Source: Acanthopleuribacter pedis (GTDB taxonomy: Bacteria > Acidobacteriota > Holophagae > Acanthopleuribacterales > Acanthopleuribacteraceae). Taken from it: a DNA stretch of 64,000 nt. Made by a program: the position numbers and the translations under genes. Numbering within the stretch: position 1 is the stretch's first letter; each line of letters starts with the position of its first letter. The DNA lies in assembly GCF_017377855.1 (NCBI RefSeq), contig NZ_JAFREP010000028.1, positions 89,373 through 153,372 of the forward strand, read 5' to 3'. This document shows positions 1 to 7,868 of this stretch, one piece after another. The notes beneath the pieces were generated by a model. That model was not told the origin of the DNA. It made no database searches and was given only the letters and a program-made list of their open reading frames with translations.

Positions 1-250
1 TACCCGCGAAGGGGCCCAGGCTGCGCTCGATAAAAAAGTAACTGCCGCCCGCCTTGGGCATGGCCGCGGCTAATTCGGCCTGGGAAAACATCGACGGCAC
101 AATAAACACACTGGCCAGGGCGTATGACAAAATCATCGCCGGGCCGACTTTTTCAAAGGCAATACCTGGCAAAACAAACAAACCCGAACTGATCATGGCA
201 CCCGTGGCCAAACAGAACACGTCCGTTAATCCCAACTGTTTCTTTAGCAA
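1..250 (-). CDS. APC-family amino acid permease, N-terminal part only
   Basis: About 83 residues are visible; the gene runs off the left edge. The translation has the first two membrane segments of an APC-superfamily amino acid/polyamine transporter: a KKQLGLTDVFCLATGAMISS start, the unwound TM1 region (TGAMISSGLF), then a second hydrophobic helix ending in QAELAAAMPKAGGSYFF, typical of the TM2-TM3 loop. The family averages about 450 residues with 12 helices and imports amino acids by cation symport or exchange. I chose TTG at 250 because GGAGG lies about 6 bases upstream and an in-frame stop just above excludes a longer start; no ATG is available. Substrate cannot be inferred. Confidence 0.8.
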   Translation of the reverse strand, partial: MLKKQLGLTDVFCLATGAMISSGLFVLPGIAFEKVGPAMILSYALASVFIVPSMFSQAELAAAMPKAGGSYFFIERSLGPFAG

Positions 251-803
251 GCTCGCCTCCGCGTCAACAATCCATCAAAAAATCAAAGTACATGGGACCC
301 ATCAACCATTCATGCCGCCGAAACCTGGTTCCTTCAACGGTGGGCGTTTAATAAAGTCGGCCAACGCCTCGGGCAACACTGAGGCGAAAACATCGTGCGT
401 CCGCAATCTTTACTAGGATCCGTCGCGGGAAGCAGAAACAGCGCGTACCAAAGTTATGACCGCACACAACCGAAAAGGGTGCAGCGCCGCCCTGAGGGTG
501 GTTTTGCCGAGTAAGTGGCGTAATCGCATGTGTTTCAGTTTCGTAGCAGAAATCCTTTTAAGCATTGCGGACTTAAACCTTTTTTAACACTTTTTATAAG
601 GACCACAAAGTTATGATTTTAGCCGCCGCGGCAAAAGAAGCGTCTTTTTCCCTTCGAGAACACGGGGCGATGGAAGGGACACTTGTCTCAATGCGGCAAG
701 GCAACCCCTTGGGTTGCACCTGGATTCGTAGCTTGTCACAACGATCCGACCCGCCTCAAGAGCGGGTCGGATCCCTGTTCATTCTGTACTGGACAAACCC
801 GTA
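251..803. other. Intergenic region, no gene seen
   Basis: Non-coding space between the permease start and the end of the VOC gene. Open frames on the + strand here have no ribosome site or recognisable protein. The only structure seen is the hairpin at 743-773. A short AT-rich stretch at about 560-610 could hold a promoter but no convincing -35/-10 pair was found. Confidence 0.5.
743..773 (-). terminator. Perfect 12-bp hairpin downstream of VOC gene
   Basis: GATCCGACCCGC and its exact complement GCGGGTCGGATC are separated by seven bases. It lies 30 bp past the stop of the VOC gene in its direction of transcription. The T-tract after the stem is poor, so it may be a weak or factor-assisted terminator. 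Confidence 0.45.
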
Positions 804-1157
804 TTATGCCGGTGTCCAAACCGCCAATTGGTTGCCGTTGGGATCGGTAAAATGGAAACGGCGCCCACCGGGGAACCCGTATGGTTCACGAACCACCTTG
901 CCGCCGGCGGCTTCAACTGCTTTTTGGGTCGCTTCCAAGTCATCGGCAAACAAAATCACCAGCACGCCGGGATTGCCAGGTGCGACACCTTCCTCACGGT
1001 TAAATCCACCCTCGACCCCGGCCCCACTAAAACTGAGGTAATCCGGGCCCCATTCTTGAAAGGTCCAGCCGAAGGCCTGCTGGTAGAAGGCCATGGTTTG
1101 CTCGCGTGCGACAAGCGGAAACTCAATGTAATTGATGCTGTTATTCACATTTTTCAT
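804..1157 (-). CDS. VOC (glyoxalase/bleomycin resistance) family protein
   Basis: 117-residue single-module vicinal-oxygen-chelate protein. The beta-alpha-beta-beta-beta pattern is visible: INYIEFPLVAREQTMAFYQQAFGWTFQ at the N-terminus and the C-terminal VREPYGFPGGRRFHFTDPNGNQLAVW, with the DPNGN turn common in the superfamily. Members are metal-dependent lyases, dioxygenases or resistance proteins and usually dimerise; reaction not assignable here. The start at 1157 has GAGGGA seven bases upstream; a longer frame to 1208 lacks a ribosome site. It is divergent from the SnoaL-like gene 75 bp away, so the two may share a promoter region. Confidence 0.8.
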   Translation of the reverse strand: MKNVNNSINYIEFPLVAREQTMAFYQQAFGWTFQEWGPDYLSFSGAGVEGGFNREEGVAPGNPGVLVILFADDLEATQKAVEAAGGKVVREPYGFPGGRRFHFTDPNGNQLAVWTPA

Positions 1158-1232
1158 GGTGTGATCCCTCGGATTCGAAGTAAATTGGCCAAAACCATGC
1201 TCGTTCAAACTTTGTTGCGCTGTGAGGGTACC

Positions 1233-1601
1233 ATGACCGATGTTTCACCACGTGCCTTAATTCAAAATTGGGTCGACCTTTTCAACCAAGGCGACGCCGA
1301 CGGACTCGCCGCTTTGTACGCGAAGGACGCGGTCAATTTCCAAGTCTGCCTCGCGCCCATTGAGGGACGCGAAAACATTCGCGCGATGTTCGCGGGGGAA
1401 TTCGCCAAAGCCGAAATGACCTGCATCGTCGAACAAATCCTAGCCGACGGCGATTGGGGCGCACTCGAATGGCGCGACCCGCTCGGCCTGCGCGGTTGCG
1501 GTTTTTTCCAAATCAAAAACGGGCTGATCCAATACCAACGCGGGTATTGGGATCAGCTTAGCTTTTTGCGGCAGCAAGGTTTGCCCCTGCCGACCGAGTA
1601 A
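1233..1601 (+). CDS. SnoaL/NTF2-like small protein
   Basis: 122 residues with the cone-shaped SnoaL/NTF2 fold pattern: an N-terminal helix (ALIQNWVDLFNQGDADGLAAL) followed by YAKDAVNFQVC, the region ENIRAMFAGEF, and terminal strands including GCGFFQIKNGLIQYQRGYWD. Such proteins are ester/polyketide cyclases, isomerases or simply ligand-binding proteins, so the function is open. ATG at 1233 has GAGGGT upstream. A longer open frame back to 828 only runs antisense to the VOC gene and was discarded. Confidence 0.7.
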   Translation: MTDVSPRALIQNWVDLFNQGDADGLAALYAKDAVNFQVCLAPIEGRENIRAMFAGEFAKAEMTCIVEQILADGDWGALEWRDPLGLRGCGFFQIKNGLIQYQRGYWDQLSFLRQQGLPLPTE

Positions 1602-1656
1602 CCGATACCTTGAATTGCTCACAAGGTCTGCTGCGAAGCCTTGTAAGCAATTCGGG

Positions 1657-3567
1657 TTAGGGCCGGTTTTTACCTTTGGGTTTACGCGGTTGGCGTCGGT
1701 CCAAGGAACGTTTACCTCGACCCGGCGGTCGCGCACCGTCCATGCGGGGCCGCCCCTGCCGCGGCGGCGGACCACCCTCGTAACGGCTAATACGCAAGGC
1801 CTGGCCCGCGACATTCACCTTTTTGAGGTGACGCAACACATCGCGCGGCATCTGCTCGGGAAGGTCCACCGTGCTGAAGTCGTTAAAAATATCGATGTTG
1901 CCGATGTAGGCGCTGTCCAAGCCGATTTCGTTGGCAATGGCGCCGACGATTTGGCCCGGCTTTACGCCGTGCGCGTGACCGACCATGATTTTGTAACGGG
2001 CCATGCCCACTTCCGGTCCACGCGAACGACGCCCGCGCGGGCCACGCCCCTCTCGGGGCGGGGGTAAATCAGGCAGATCGAAGCGGGCGGCGGCGCGATC
2101 TGCTTCCAACAAGAGCGGCCGGTCACCGTGAACCATGTGCGCCAGCGCCGCGGCCACATCGAGCAAGGATATCTCGGCAGGTTTTTGTACCTCGTCGGCT
2201 TCCCCGAGATCCGGGTCGGCGAATTCGCCCTCCCTCGTTTCAGCATCCTCCGCGTCACCTTCGTGCGCCTCGGTTTCTTCAAGGTCGGGTTCAACCGGGG
2301 CTGTCGCTTTGCGGTTGTTCTCTTCGACAAACTTGGTCAATATCTCGCGCAACTGATCCAGATCTGCATCCGCGAGGGTTTCGGCAATTTTATCGGTGAA
2401 TCTTTCGACGCGTTTGTCGTTAACCGCCTCGGTGGTCGGCATTTTCATACGGTCGATTTGTTTGCGGGTGGCGCGTTCAATCGCGCGCAGCAGATGGCGC
2501 TCGCGTGGCGAAACAAAAAGGATCGCCTCACCCTTCCGGCCCGCGCGACCGGTGCGGCCGATGCGGTGGACGTAGGCCTCGGTGTCGTGGGGAATATCGT
2601 AGTTGATCACGTGACTGATGCGGTCGACGTCCAAACCACGCGCGGCCACATCGGTGGCCACAACAATGTCCAATTGACCCGATTTGAGCCGTTCCACGCG
2701 GCGCTCCCGCTCTTTTTGGGGGATATCGCCGTTGAGAGCCGAGGCCGCAAAACCACGCGCCTGAAGCTTTTCAGCGATTTCGGTGGCCGCCGTTTTGGTA
2801 CGCACAAACACCATCATTCCGTCGAAAGTTTCCACCTCGAGAATCCGCGTCAACGCGTCCAATTTATGCAGGCCGCTCACCACCCAGTAACGCTGGCGAA
2901 TGGTTTCCGCCGTCGCGGTTTTCACCTTGATGGTAATTTCTTCCGGGTCTTTGAGGTGTTTGGTGGCAATGGTGCGAATCTCGCGCGGCATGGTCGCGGA
3001 GAATAGGGCGATTTGGCGCGTTTCCGGCGTTTGTTCAAGGATCCAGGTGACATCGTCGATGAAACCCATGCGCAGCATTTCGTCCGCTTCATCCAGTACC
3101 AAACTACTGAGGCGCGAAACATCCAAGGTGCCGCGACGCATGTGGTCCATCACCCGACCCGGTGTACCGACCACCACGTGGACACCACGTTTTAAGTGGC
3201 GCAATTGGCCTTCATAGGCCTGCCCGCCGTAAATGGGCAATACCTGAAAACCTTTCATGTTAATCGCGTAGCGGTGAAAAGCTTCCGCCACCTGAATGGC
3301 CAGCTCGCGTGTCGGCGCCAGCACCAGAACCTGGGGATACTTGGCGCTGAGGTCGAGGTTCGACAGAACCGGCAACGCGAAAGCCGCCGTTTTGCCTGTC
3401 CCGGTTTGCGCTTGGCCGATTACATCTTTTCCGGCCGTCACGTAGGGAATAATTTTCGCTTGAATGGGTGAGGGCGTTTCATACCCAACCGCATCCAATG
3501 CCTTTAATAATTGTGTGTCCAGTCCTAGGTCGGCAAAAGTAACGGCTTTCTCTTGTTGTTCGTTCAT
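1657..3567 (-). CDS. deaD: DEAD-box ATP-dependent RNA helicase, DeaD/CsdA type
   Basis: 636 residues; unwinds RNA duplexes with ATP, with roles in ribosome assembly, mRNA decay and cold adaptation in this family. Helicase motifs appear in order in the first 380 residues: Q motif (GYETPSPIQ), Walker A AQTGTGKT, PTRELAIQ, TPGRVMD, DEAD in VLDEADEMLRMGF, SAT in LFSATMP, then VATDVAARGLD and HRIGRTGRAG. An acidic linker follows, then a DbpA-type RNA-binding domain (GMARYKIMVGHAHGVKPGQI onward) and an Arg/Gly/Lys-rich tail. The DbpA-like domain plus long acidic linker favours DeaD/CsdA over RhlE. Start at 3567 chosen for AGGAC six bases upstream; an in-frame ATG at 3585 is the alternative. Confidence 0.93.
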   Translation of the reverse strand: MNEQQEKAVTFADLGLDTQLLKALDAVGYETPSPIQAKIIPYVTAGKDVIGQAQTGTGKTAAFALPVLSNLDLSAKYPQVLVLAPTRELAIQVAEAFHRYAINMKGFQVLPIYGGQAYEGQLRHLKRGVHVVVGTPGRVMDHMRRGTLDVSRLSSLVLDEADEMLRMGFIDDVTWILEQTPETRQIALFSATMPREIRTIATKHLKDPEEITIKVKTATAETIRQRYWVVSGLHKLDALTRILEVETFDGMMVFVRTKTAATEIAEKLQARGFAASALNGDIPQKERERRVERLKSGQLDIVVATDVAARGLDVDRISHVINYDIPHDTEAYVHRIGRTGRAGRKGEAILFVSPRERHLLRAIERATRKQIDRMKMPTTEAVNDKRVERFTDKIAETLADADLDQLREILTKFVEENNRKATAPVEPDLEETEAHEGDAEDAETREGEFADPDLGEADEVQKPAEISLLDVAAALAHMVHGDRPLLLEADRAAARFDLPDLPPPREGRGPRGRRSRGPEVGMARYKIMVGHAHGVKPGQIVGAIANEIGLDSAYIGNIDIFNDFSTVDLPEQMPRDVLRHLKKVNVAGQALRISRYEGGPPPRQGRPRMDGARPPGRGKRSLDRRQPRKPKGKNRP

Positions 3568-3815
3568 CGATTGTCCTGATTCCAAAAGCGGTCTCCGTGC
3601 AAAGGCAAGAGCATAACACAGCGGGGAACCCCGAGGAAGAGCGGAGACGAAGTCGCCTCAAACGGGTTATCTATCACGGTTCCCTCGAGGTCTGCCTCAC
3701 CTTTCCCTCTTTTTCATAAAGTTTGCGATTCAGGTGGATGCCGTCACGCGGGTTATACCCGGGGACATTTCCCCGAAGCCGGCGCGCGGGCCGCCAACCA
3801 TCGCTCACTTTAGGT

Positions 3816-4496
3816 TTAATCGTTCTCCAGTTTTTGGTTCATGAAAAACAACACCTCGTCGAGGCGTGCTTCCAAAGCTCCCGTGGTTTTGATGCGGGTC
3901 AGTTGGGCGCGATCTTCGGGGCGAACCGTTTTGGCCAGTTCGATCAGTTCAGCGGGCGTTTGCGCCCCCACCATCCCGTCCAAGGTTAATAAAAAAAGGC
4001 CGAGGTGAAAGTCGGCCAGAGGACCCAGAAAGCCCTCTTTACCGGAAAAGTGCATCAGGTCTAACACGAATTGGCGTTTGATTTGCGCGCGCAGCAACTG
4101 GTTTTGCGCGGCGGGTGTGGTGCCAAACCAGTCGCCGTCGCCGAAGGTACGCACCGTTTCGCCGAAACAGGTGTCCAGCAAGGGATACCAAGGGCTACAC
4201 AAGGAGGGTCGCGTGGTTAAGAAAATGAACTCGGTTCGCCGTTTGTTGCCGTAAGCGCAATCGTCTAGGTAGGCGCGCGGGAAGAAGCTGCCGCCCTGGA
4301 AGCGGAACTGGTCGTGGCGCAAGCGCCGGTTGAGGTCGTTGAGGTAATCGTAATTAAGATCGTCCACCGCCCAAAAAGAAAGACCGCAGGGCGGCAGGTT
4401 CAATGAGCGGCAGAACTTGCGCAGGTTATAACGCCGTATGGCACGCACCCGACCGCTTTCCGTAAGGCTCTGGCAGAGCGTGGTGACATGAATCAT
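3816..4496 (-). CDS. Hypothetical protein, second gene of a coupled pair
   Basis: 226 residues, no family recognised. The sequence is soluble-looking, with an Arg-rich N-terminus (SGRVRAIRRYNLRKFCRSL), aromatic-rich central part and a helical C-terminus ending in ALEARLDEVLFFMNQKLEND. No signal peptide or membrane helix. Its ATG overlaps the TGA of the upstream gene (TGATG) with a GGGGAGGGG ribosome site, so the two are translationally coupled and probably act together. Confidence 0.6.
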   Translation of the reverse strand: MIHVTTLCQSLTESGRVRAIRRYNLRKFCRSLNLPPCGLSFWAVDDLNYDYLNDLNRRLRHDQFRFQGGSFFPRAYLDDCAYGNKRRTEFIFLTTRPSLCSPWYPLLDTCFGETVRTFGDGDWFGTTPAAQNQLLRAQIKRQFVLDLMHFSGKEGFLGPLADFHLGLFLLTLDGMVGAQTPAELIELAKTVRPEDRAQLTRIKTTGALEARLDEVLFFMNQKLEND

Positions 4497-5272
4497 CACC
4501 CCTCCCCTTGCGGCTGCATTTCGCACAGATGAAGGCCGAGGCGAATGCTGTTACGCGAGCAGTTTTGCCAATCCTCGCGACGAAAGGCGCCTTCTTGCTC
4601 ACGCAACGCCTGCCATTCTTCCGGGATGGTCAGCAATGCCGGCTGAAAACGGGCGGGCATCAGGGCGACCAATTCTTCGTAGGTTTCCAAGCGGAAGTAG
4701 CCACAGGCCAGGTTAACCACGCGCCAAAAAGCCGCTTCGAAGTAACGGACTTGGCTCAGGTGACGAAATTCGCTGGACACAAAAAACTGACAAAAGGTAA
4801 ACACCTCATCCAGCACATGTTGCCATTCCAGATCTTGCTGGTATTGGAGCCATTTGGGCAGTTCCGTTTCCTGGGTCTCGGGATCTTCCAGCAACTTGGC
4901 CACCAGTAATTTGTTGGCCAAATGGTCTTTTTCGTTTTCCAGCAGGAACAGTTGCAGCACAAATTGATAGCCGTCATTGAGTGGCGCCAACCAATCGTCG
5001 TGGCCGATGTGCCCGCTACAGCGGTAGCCTTGCCCGGTGAAACGCTTGCACAGGTCGTCCAAGGTTTGCCGCAAACCGAGCAGGTTGGCGGCGGGGCACG
5101 CGGCATCCAAGGCAATGACAAAACGCAGGACTTTGAACTGGGTATCACCCACGTCCACGCCGCGATCCATCGCCCAAAAATAGGTGAGCCATTGCGCAAA
5201 ACAACGCTCACATTCGGACGCCATGGCGCGATTGATCTCTTCGACCATCTTTTCCAGGTAAAAACGTTCCAT
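4496..5272 (-). CDS. Hypothetical protein, first gene of a coupled pair
   Basis: 258 residues, no family recognised. Mostly alpha-helical and soluble, with Cys and Trp scattered (CERCFAQWLTYFWAMDRGVDVG) and many Leu/Glu heptad-like stretches. No signal peptide. I chose ATG at 5272 because AGGCGG lies eight bases upstream; an in-frame ATG at 5290 has no ribosome site and abuts a dispersed repeat element. Forms a two-gene unit with 3816-4496 through a one-base stop/start overlap. Confidence 0.6.
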   Translation of the reverse strand: MERFYLEKMVEEINRAMASECERCFAQWLTYFWAMDRGVDVGDTQFKVLRFVIALDAACPAANLLGLRQTLDDLCKRFTGQGYRCSGHIGHDDWLAPLNDGYQFVLQLFLLENEKDHLANKLLVAKLLEDPETQETELPKWLQYQQDLEWQHVLDEVFTFCQFFVSSEFRHLSQVRYFEAAFWRVVNLACGYFRLETYEELVALMPARFQPALLTIPEEWQALREQEGAFRREDWQNCSRNSIRLGLHLCEMQPQGEG

Positions 5273-5303
5273 GAACGATGCCGCCTGCATGGTTGCTGAA
5301 TTG

Positions 5304-5484
5304 GGTTAAACCTAAGAGGCGCTGAAGCGCGGGATTTTCGCTAAAGATCTGGAGCGAAATGGCATGGAAAAAGCGAACCGGGGTCGCGCCCGACGCGCAC
5401 CCACCGGTGCGGTGAGTAATTTTACAGGCCGTTGTAGCCCAGAGGTTTAGCGAAAATCACCGGAATCGCGCTTCTTAGGTTAAA
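5304..5484 (+). repeat. Dispersed palindromic element, copy 1 (full length)
   Basis: About 181 bp with inverted ends (TTAAACCTAAGAGGCGC on the left, GCGCTTCTTAGGTTAAA on the right) and a second nested pair (GATTTTCGCTAAA / TTTAGCGAAAATC). The interior holds the conserved GATCTGGAGCGAAATGG, an ACCGGGGTCGCGC block and a CACC-GGTG hairpin. Very similar to 15982-16166 and 63741-63881. No coding capacity. It sits between the hypothetical pair and the LysR gene. The form resembles a MITE-like or REP-like element; no mobiliser is in the window. Confidence 0.85.
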
Positions 5485-5612
5485 GGGTTGGATCCCCCTC
5501 AGATTACCCAAAAGCCGGTTGTCGAACAAGCACTTTCAAGTATTTGACTTAGCCCTTTGCGTCGCGCAGAATCGAAGGGTTTATCCATCCCCGTCCCCTT
5601 CAGGAGGTTGCG

Positions 5613-6542
5613 GTGGTCGACCGTTACGCCAACATGGAAGCTTTTGTCCATGTGGCTGAACTCAACAGCTTTTCAGCCGCCGCGCGCCGACTCGGTCTCT
5701 CCAAATCGGTCGTCAGCAAACGCGTCGATCAACTCGAAACCCATCTGGGCGTGCAACTTTTGCGGCGCACCACGCGCGTCGTCCACACGACCGAAGCCGG
5801 CCGCCGCTACCATCTGTTCTGCCGCGACATCTTGGATCAAATCGCCGCCGCCGACAACGCCCTCAAACGCGAGGACGACGAACCCGAGGGCCACCTGCGC
5901 ATCAGTTGCCCCACCGCGCTTGGCAGCCGCATCATCGGCCCTATTGCCTGCGATTACCAGGAACGCTACCCCCGCGTACGCCTCTCGCTGTTGCTCCTCG
6001 ACCGCAACCCCAACCCCATTGAGGAAGGGTTCGACATCAGCATTTGGGACCAACCCGGCGCGCGCGGCAACCTCGCCCACCGCCGCCTGGCCCCCCTCAA
6101 CCGCGTTCTGGTCGCGGCCCCCGATTACCTGGCCAAATTTGAACCGATTACCCACCCCAACCAGTTGTACGCCCACCAAACCATTCATTACCAATACCTG
6201 GGCGAAGGCCGCGACTGGCGCCTGGAGCACCCCCGCCACGGCCGCAGCTTGGCCCGCATCCAGCCGAGCTTCGTGACCAACAACGGCATGCTGATGCGCG
6301 ACGTGGCACTGGCCGGGAAAGGCATCGCCATTTTGCCGATGTTCCTGATCGAACGCGAGTTAGCCACCCAGAAGCTGGCGGTGGTACTTCCGGATTGGCG
6401 TCCCCCGGCCTACCACATCCTGGCCCTCTACGCGGCAGGCCGGCAAACCGCGACCAAAACCCGCTGCTTCCTCGAAATGTTACAAGGCGCCTTCCAAACC
6501 CAAGGCGCCGCGGCGCTTACTTCACCGCGACAAAAAAGTTAA
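5613..6542 (+). CDS. LysR-family transcriptional regulator
   Basis: 309 residues. The N-terminal winged helix-turn-helix is clear: MEAFVHVAELNSFSAAARRL, GLSKSVVSKRVDQLETHLGV, LLRRTTRVVHTTEAG. A periplasmic-binding-protein-like effector domain follows (GHLRISCPTALGSRIIGP onward), placing it in the CrgA/DsdC-like subgroup of LTTRs. Effector and targets unknown. GTG at 5613 has AGGAGG seven bases upstream. The last ~13 codons are read from a 61-bp repeat also found at 12518-12578; the stop TAA exists because of the single base that differs between the repeats. Before island insertion it probably converged on the gene now at 12531-13112. Confidence 0.92.
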   Translation: MVDRYANMEAFVHVAELNSFSAAARRLGLSKSVVSKRVDQLETHLGVQLLRRTTRVVHTTEAGRRYHLFCRDILDQIAAADNALKREDDEPEGHLRISCPTALGSRIIGPIACDYQERYPRVRLSLLLLDRNPNPIEEGFDISIWDQPGARGNLAHRRLAPLNRVLVAAPDYLAKFEPITHPNQLYAHQTIHYQYLGEGRDWRLEHPRHGRSLARIQPSFVTNNGMLMRDVALAGKGIAILPMFLIERELATQKLAVVLPDWRPPAYHILALYAAGRQTATKTRCFLEMLQGAFQTQGAAALTSPRQKS

Positions 6543-6564
6543 CCGGCCGCTTGGTCAGCAGGCC
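6504..6564. repeat. 61-bp direct repeat, left island boundary
   Basis: Identical to 12518-12578 at 60 of 61 positions. In the right copy this sequence encodes the last residues of the secreted protein gene (antisense), so the left copy is a displaced gene end, encoding a remnant LLTKRPVNFFVAVK read on the minus strand. The only mismatch (A at 6542 versus C at 12556) forms the LysR stop codon. This is the pattern left by insertion at a gene 3' end. Confidence 0.9.
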
Positions 6565-6585
6565 GAGTGGCCCAGCGCAAATAAG

Positions 6586-7170
6586 TTAAGGACCCAGGAC
6601 ACCACCCAAAAACTTTGGCTCGCATCCATACCGCGTAAGAATACCGGCCTTGAAACGTTCACGAAAAGCGTGGATCTTCTCTATCCGGTAATGAACTCCC
6701 GATGTTGTCAAACCAACTTCCGACGCAACTTTTTTCAGCGAGTACCCCTCTAAAAATCGTAACAAAAAAATATCATGTCCCTTGGGATCTTCTTGTTCAA
6801 GCTCGGTCAAGAAATCTTTGAGAATCGCAAGGTATTGATGCCGCAGCCGCGGCCTACTTAAAGAGAGCAACAAATGATCCTCAACTTCATTCCGTTTACA
6901 GATAAATCGTTCCAAAGGCGGTAGTTGTTGATCGTTCAATTCCTGATAGCGATATAATTCATCAACCTGAAACAAAACATAGATCAAGAAACGAATCTTA
7001 CGAACAAGAGAAAGATCATCGGATAACATTCGACCCGAGAGACAAGCCATAAAAGTTTTCCTAAACACCACGCTGGGTGGGGAATGTTGGCGACCTTCAC
7101 GGAAGGTAATGAGCCAGTTGAGTATTTCAGGCACATCGTGTGGGTGATTCGCTAAAATTTGGGAAAACAC
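6586..7170 (-). CDS. Sigma-70-like protein with region 4 only (split sigma factor, C-terminal half)
   Basis: 194 residues. The C-terminal third is a sigma region-4 helix-turn-helix: FLTELEQEDPKGHDIFLLRF, then EGYSLKKVASEVGLTTSGVH, then YRIEKIHAFRERFK, as in ECF sigma factors and their -35 recognition helix. The first ~110 residues are helical and not recognised; region 2 is missing. GTG at 7170 has AAGGAGG overlapping the stop of the preceding region-2 gene, a strong site showing that this is a real second gene and not a frameshifted tail. Together with 7184-7537 it probably reconstitutes one sigma factor that recognises -35 elements of target promoters. Confidence 0.75.
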   Translation of the reverse strand: MFSQILANHPHDVPEILNWLITFREGRQHSPPSVVFRKTFMACLSGRMLSDDLSLVRKIRFLIYVLFQVDELYRYQELNDQQLPPLERFICKRNEVEDHLLLSLSRPRLRHQYLAILKDFLTELEQEDPKGHDIFLLRFLEGYSLKKVASEVGLTTSGVHYRIEKIHAFRERFKAGILTRYGCEPKFLGGVLGP

Positions 7171-7183
7171 AGCAACCGCCTCC

Positions 7184-7537
7184 TTAATCCATGCGAAATT
7201 CGCTGAGTGAAACCGTTGGTTTACAACGTCTTAAAGCATCAACTGCAACATCACGAAGTTTGATTTTCGCCAATCCAAGAAAACGTTCGAACGAAGTATC
7301 GTGGTGCCGCCCTCGTAGCACCGCCCCGTTTAAGCTAAGGAAAGCATCATTAATCAATCCTTCCGCACAACCTTGCACATCTTCTTGGGGAAAGTAGCGA
7401 CGCGCAAGATATTTGGCCGTCGGCAAAAGCAAAGGCACCATTCGTTCATAAATCTCGTAAAAGGATTCAGGGGTAACACGACCAGCGGATAACTCAGGGT
7501 TATTTTCAATAAGGATTGCTGAATCTTCTCTCTTCAC
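7184..7537 (-). CDS. Sigma-70-like protein with region 2 only (split sigma factor, N-terminal half)
   Basis: 117 residues. The segment ESFYEIYERMVPLLLPTAKY, ARRYFPQEDVQGCAEGLIND, AFLSL and SFERFLGLAKIKLRDVAVDA follows the sigma region 2 pattern (core-binding and -10 recognition helices, with the final ALRR resembling the ECF 'DxxR' end). It stops where the linker to region 4 should begin; region 4 is in the next gene, 13 bp away. GTG at 7537 has GGAGG six bases upstream; a TTG at 7567 is less likely. Bacillus SigO/RsoA is a known case of a sigma factor formed by two proteins. Divergent from the CHAT operon. Confidence 0.7.
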   Translation of the reverse strand: MKREDSAILIENNPELSAGRVTPESFYEIYERMVPLLLPTAKYLARRYFPQEDVQGCAEGLINDAFLSLNGAVLRGRHHDTSFERFLGLAKIKLRDVAVDALRRCKPTVSLSEFRMD

Positions 7538-7868
7538 AATCAACCTCCAATTGGCCCTCAATATCAAACCGAGTGATGCTTTTATTTTTTCAGATTTTTT
7601 TTTGATTTTGTTTTAAACTTTTCGTACTTCCCTGATGAATAGGTCCAAAGTTCCTCGATTAACCTGAGTCATTTCGGCTAAAGATCTAGTGCGAATGTGC
7701 TTAGAAATGTTAGCCGAGATCGCAAGTCCTGACCCGTTCGATCTCACGACATACTCCGTAGACCTTTTGAATCTTTTGGTTTTCCCACGGCCATCCTATT
7801 CCATCCGGCTTTTTGAAAAAGCGCCTGCACCCAACCGCAAACCTCCTCCATTCACAAAGGAGCGCTTC
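7538..7868. other. Divergent promoter region between split sigma genes and CHAT operon
   Basis: About 330 bp, very AT-rich at 7575-7620 (poly-T tracts). It contains a fragment of the dispersed palindromic element (7658-7706). A longer in-frame reading of the CHAT gene from 7689 lacks a ribosome site. Regulation of both operons probably sits here, but no clear sigma consensus could be read. Confidence 0.5.
7658..7706 (+). repeat. Fragment of the dispersed palindromic element
   Basis: GATTAACCTGAG followed by ATTTCGGCTAAAGATCTAG and GCGAATG matches the left arm and core of the copies at 5304 and 15982 with internal loss of about 20 bp and several substitutions. Only the left part remains. Confidence 0.55.

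Noticed and set aside
828..1232. Upstream extension of the SnoaL-like frame
   Set aside because: It only overlaps the VOC gene antisense; the start at 1233 has a ribosome site and fits the fold's length.
5304..5484. Insertion sequence with transposase
   Set aside because: The element has no coding capacity and no IS gene is near; treated as non-autonomous repeat.
6586..7537. Frameshifted single sigma factor gene
   Set aside because: The second gene has its own strong ribosome site overlapping the stop, GTG start and an N-terminal extension, so two proteins are more likely.
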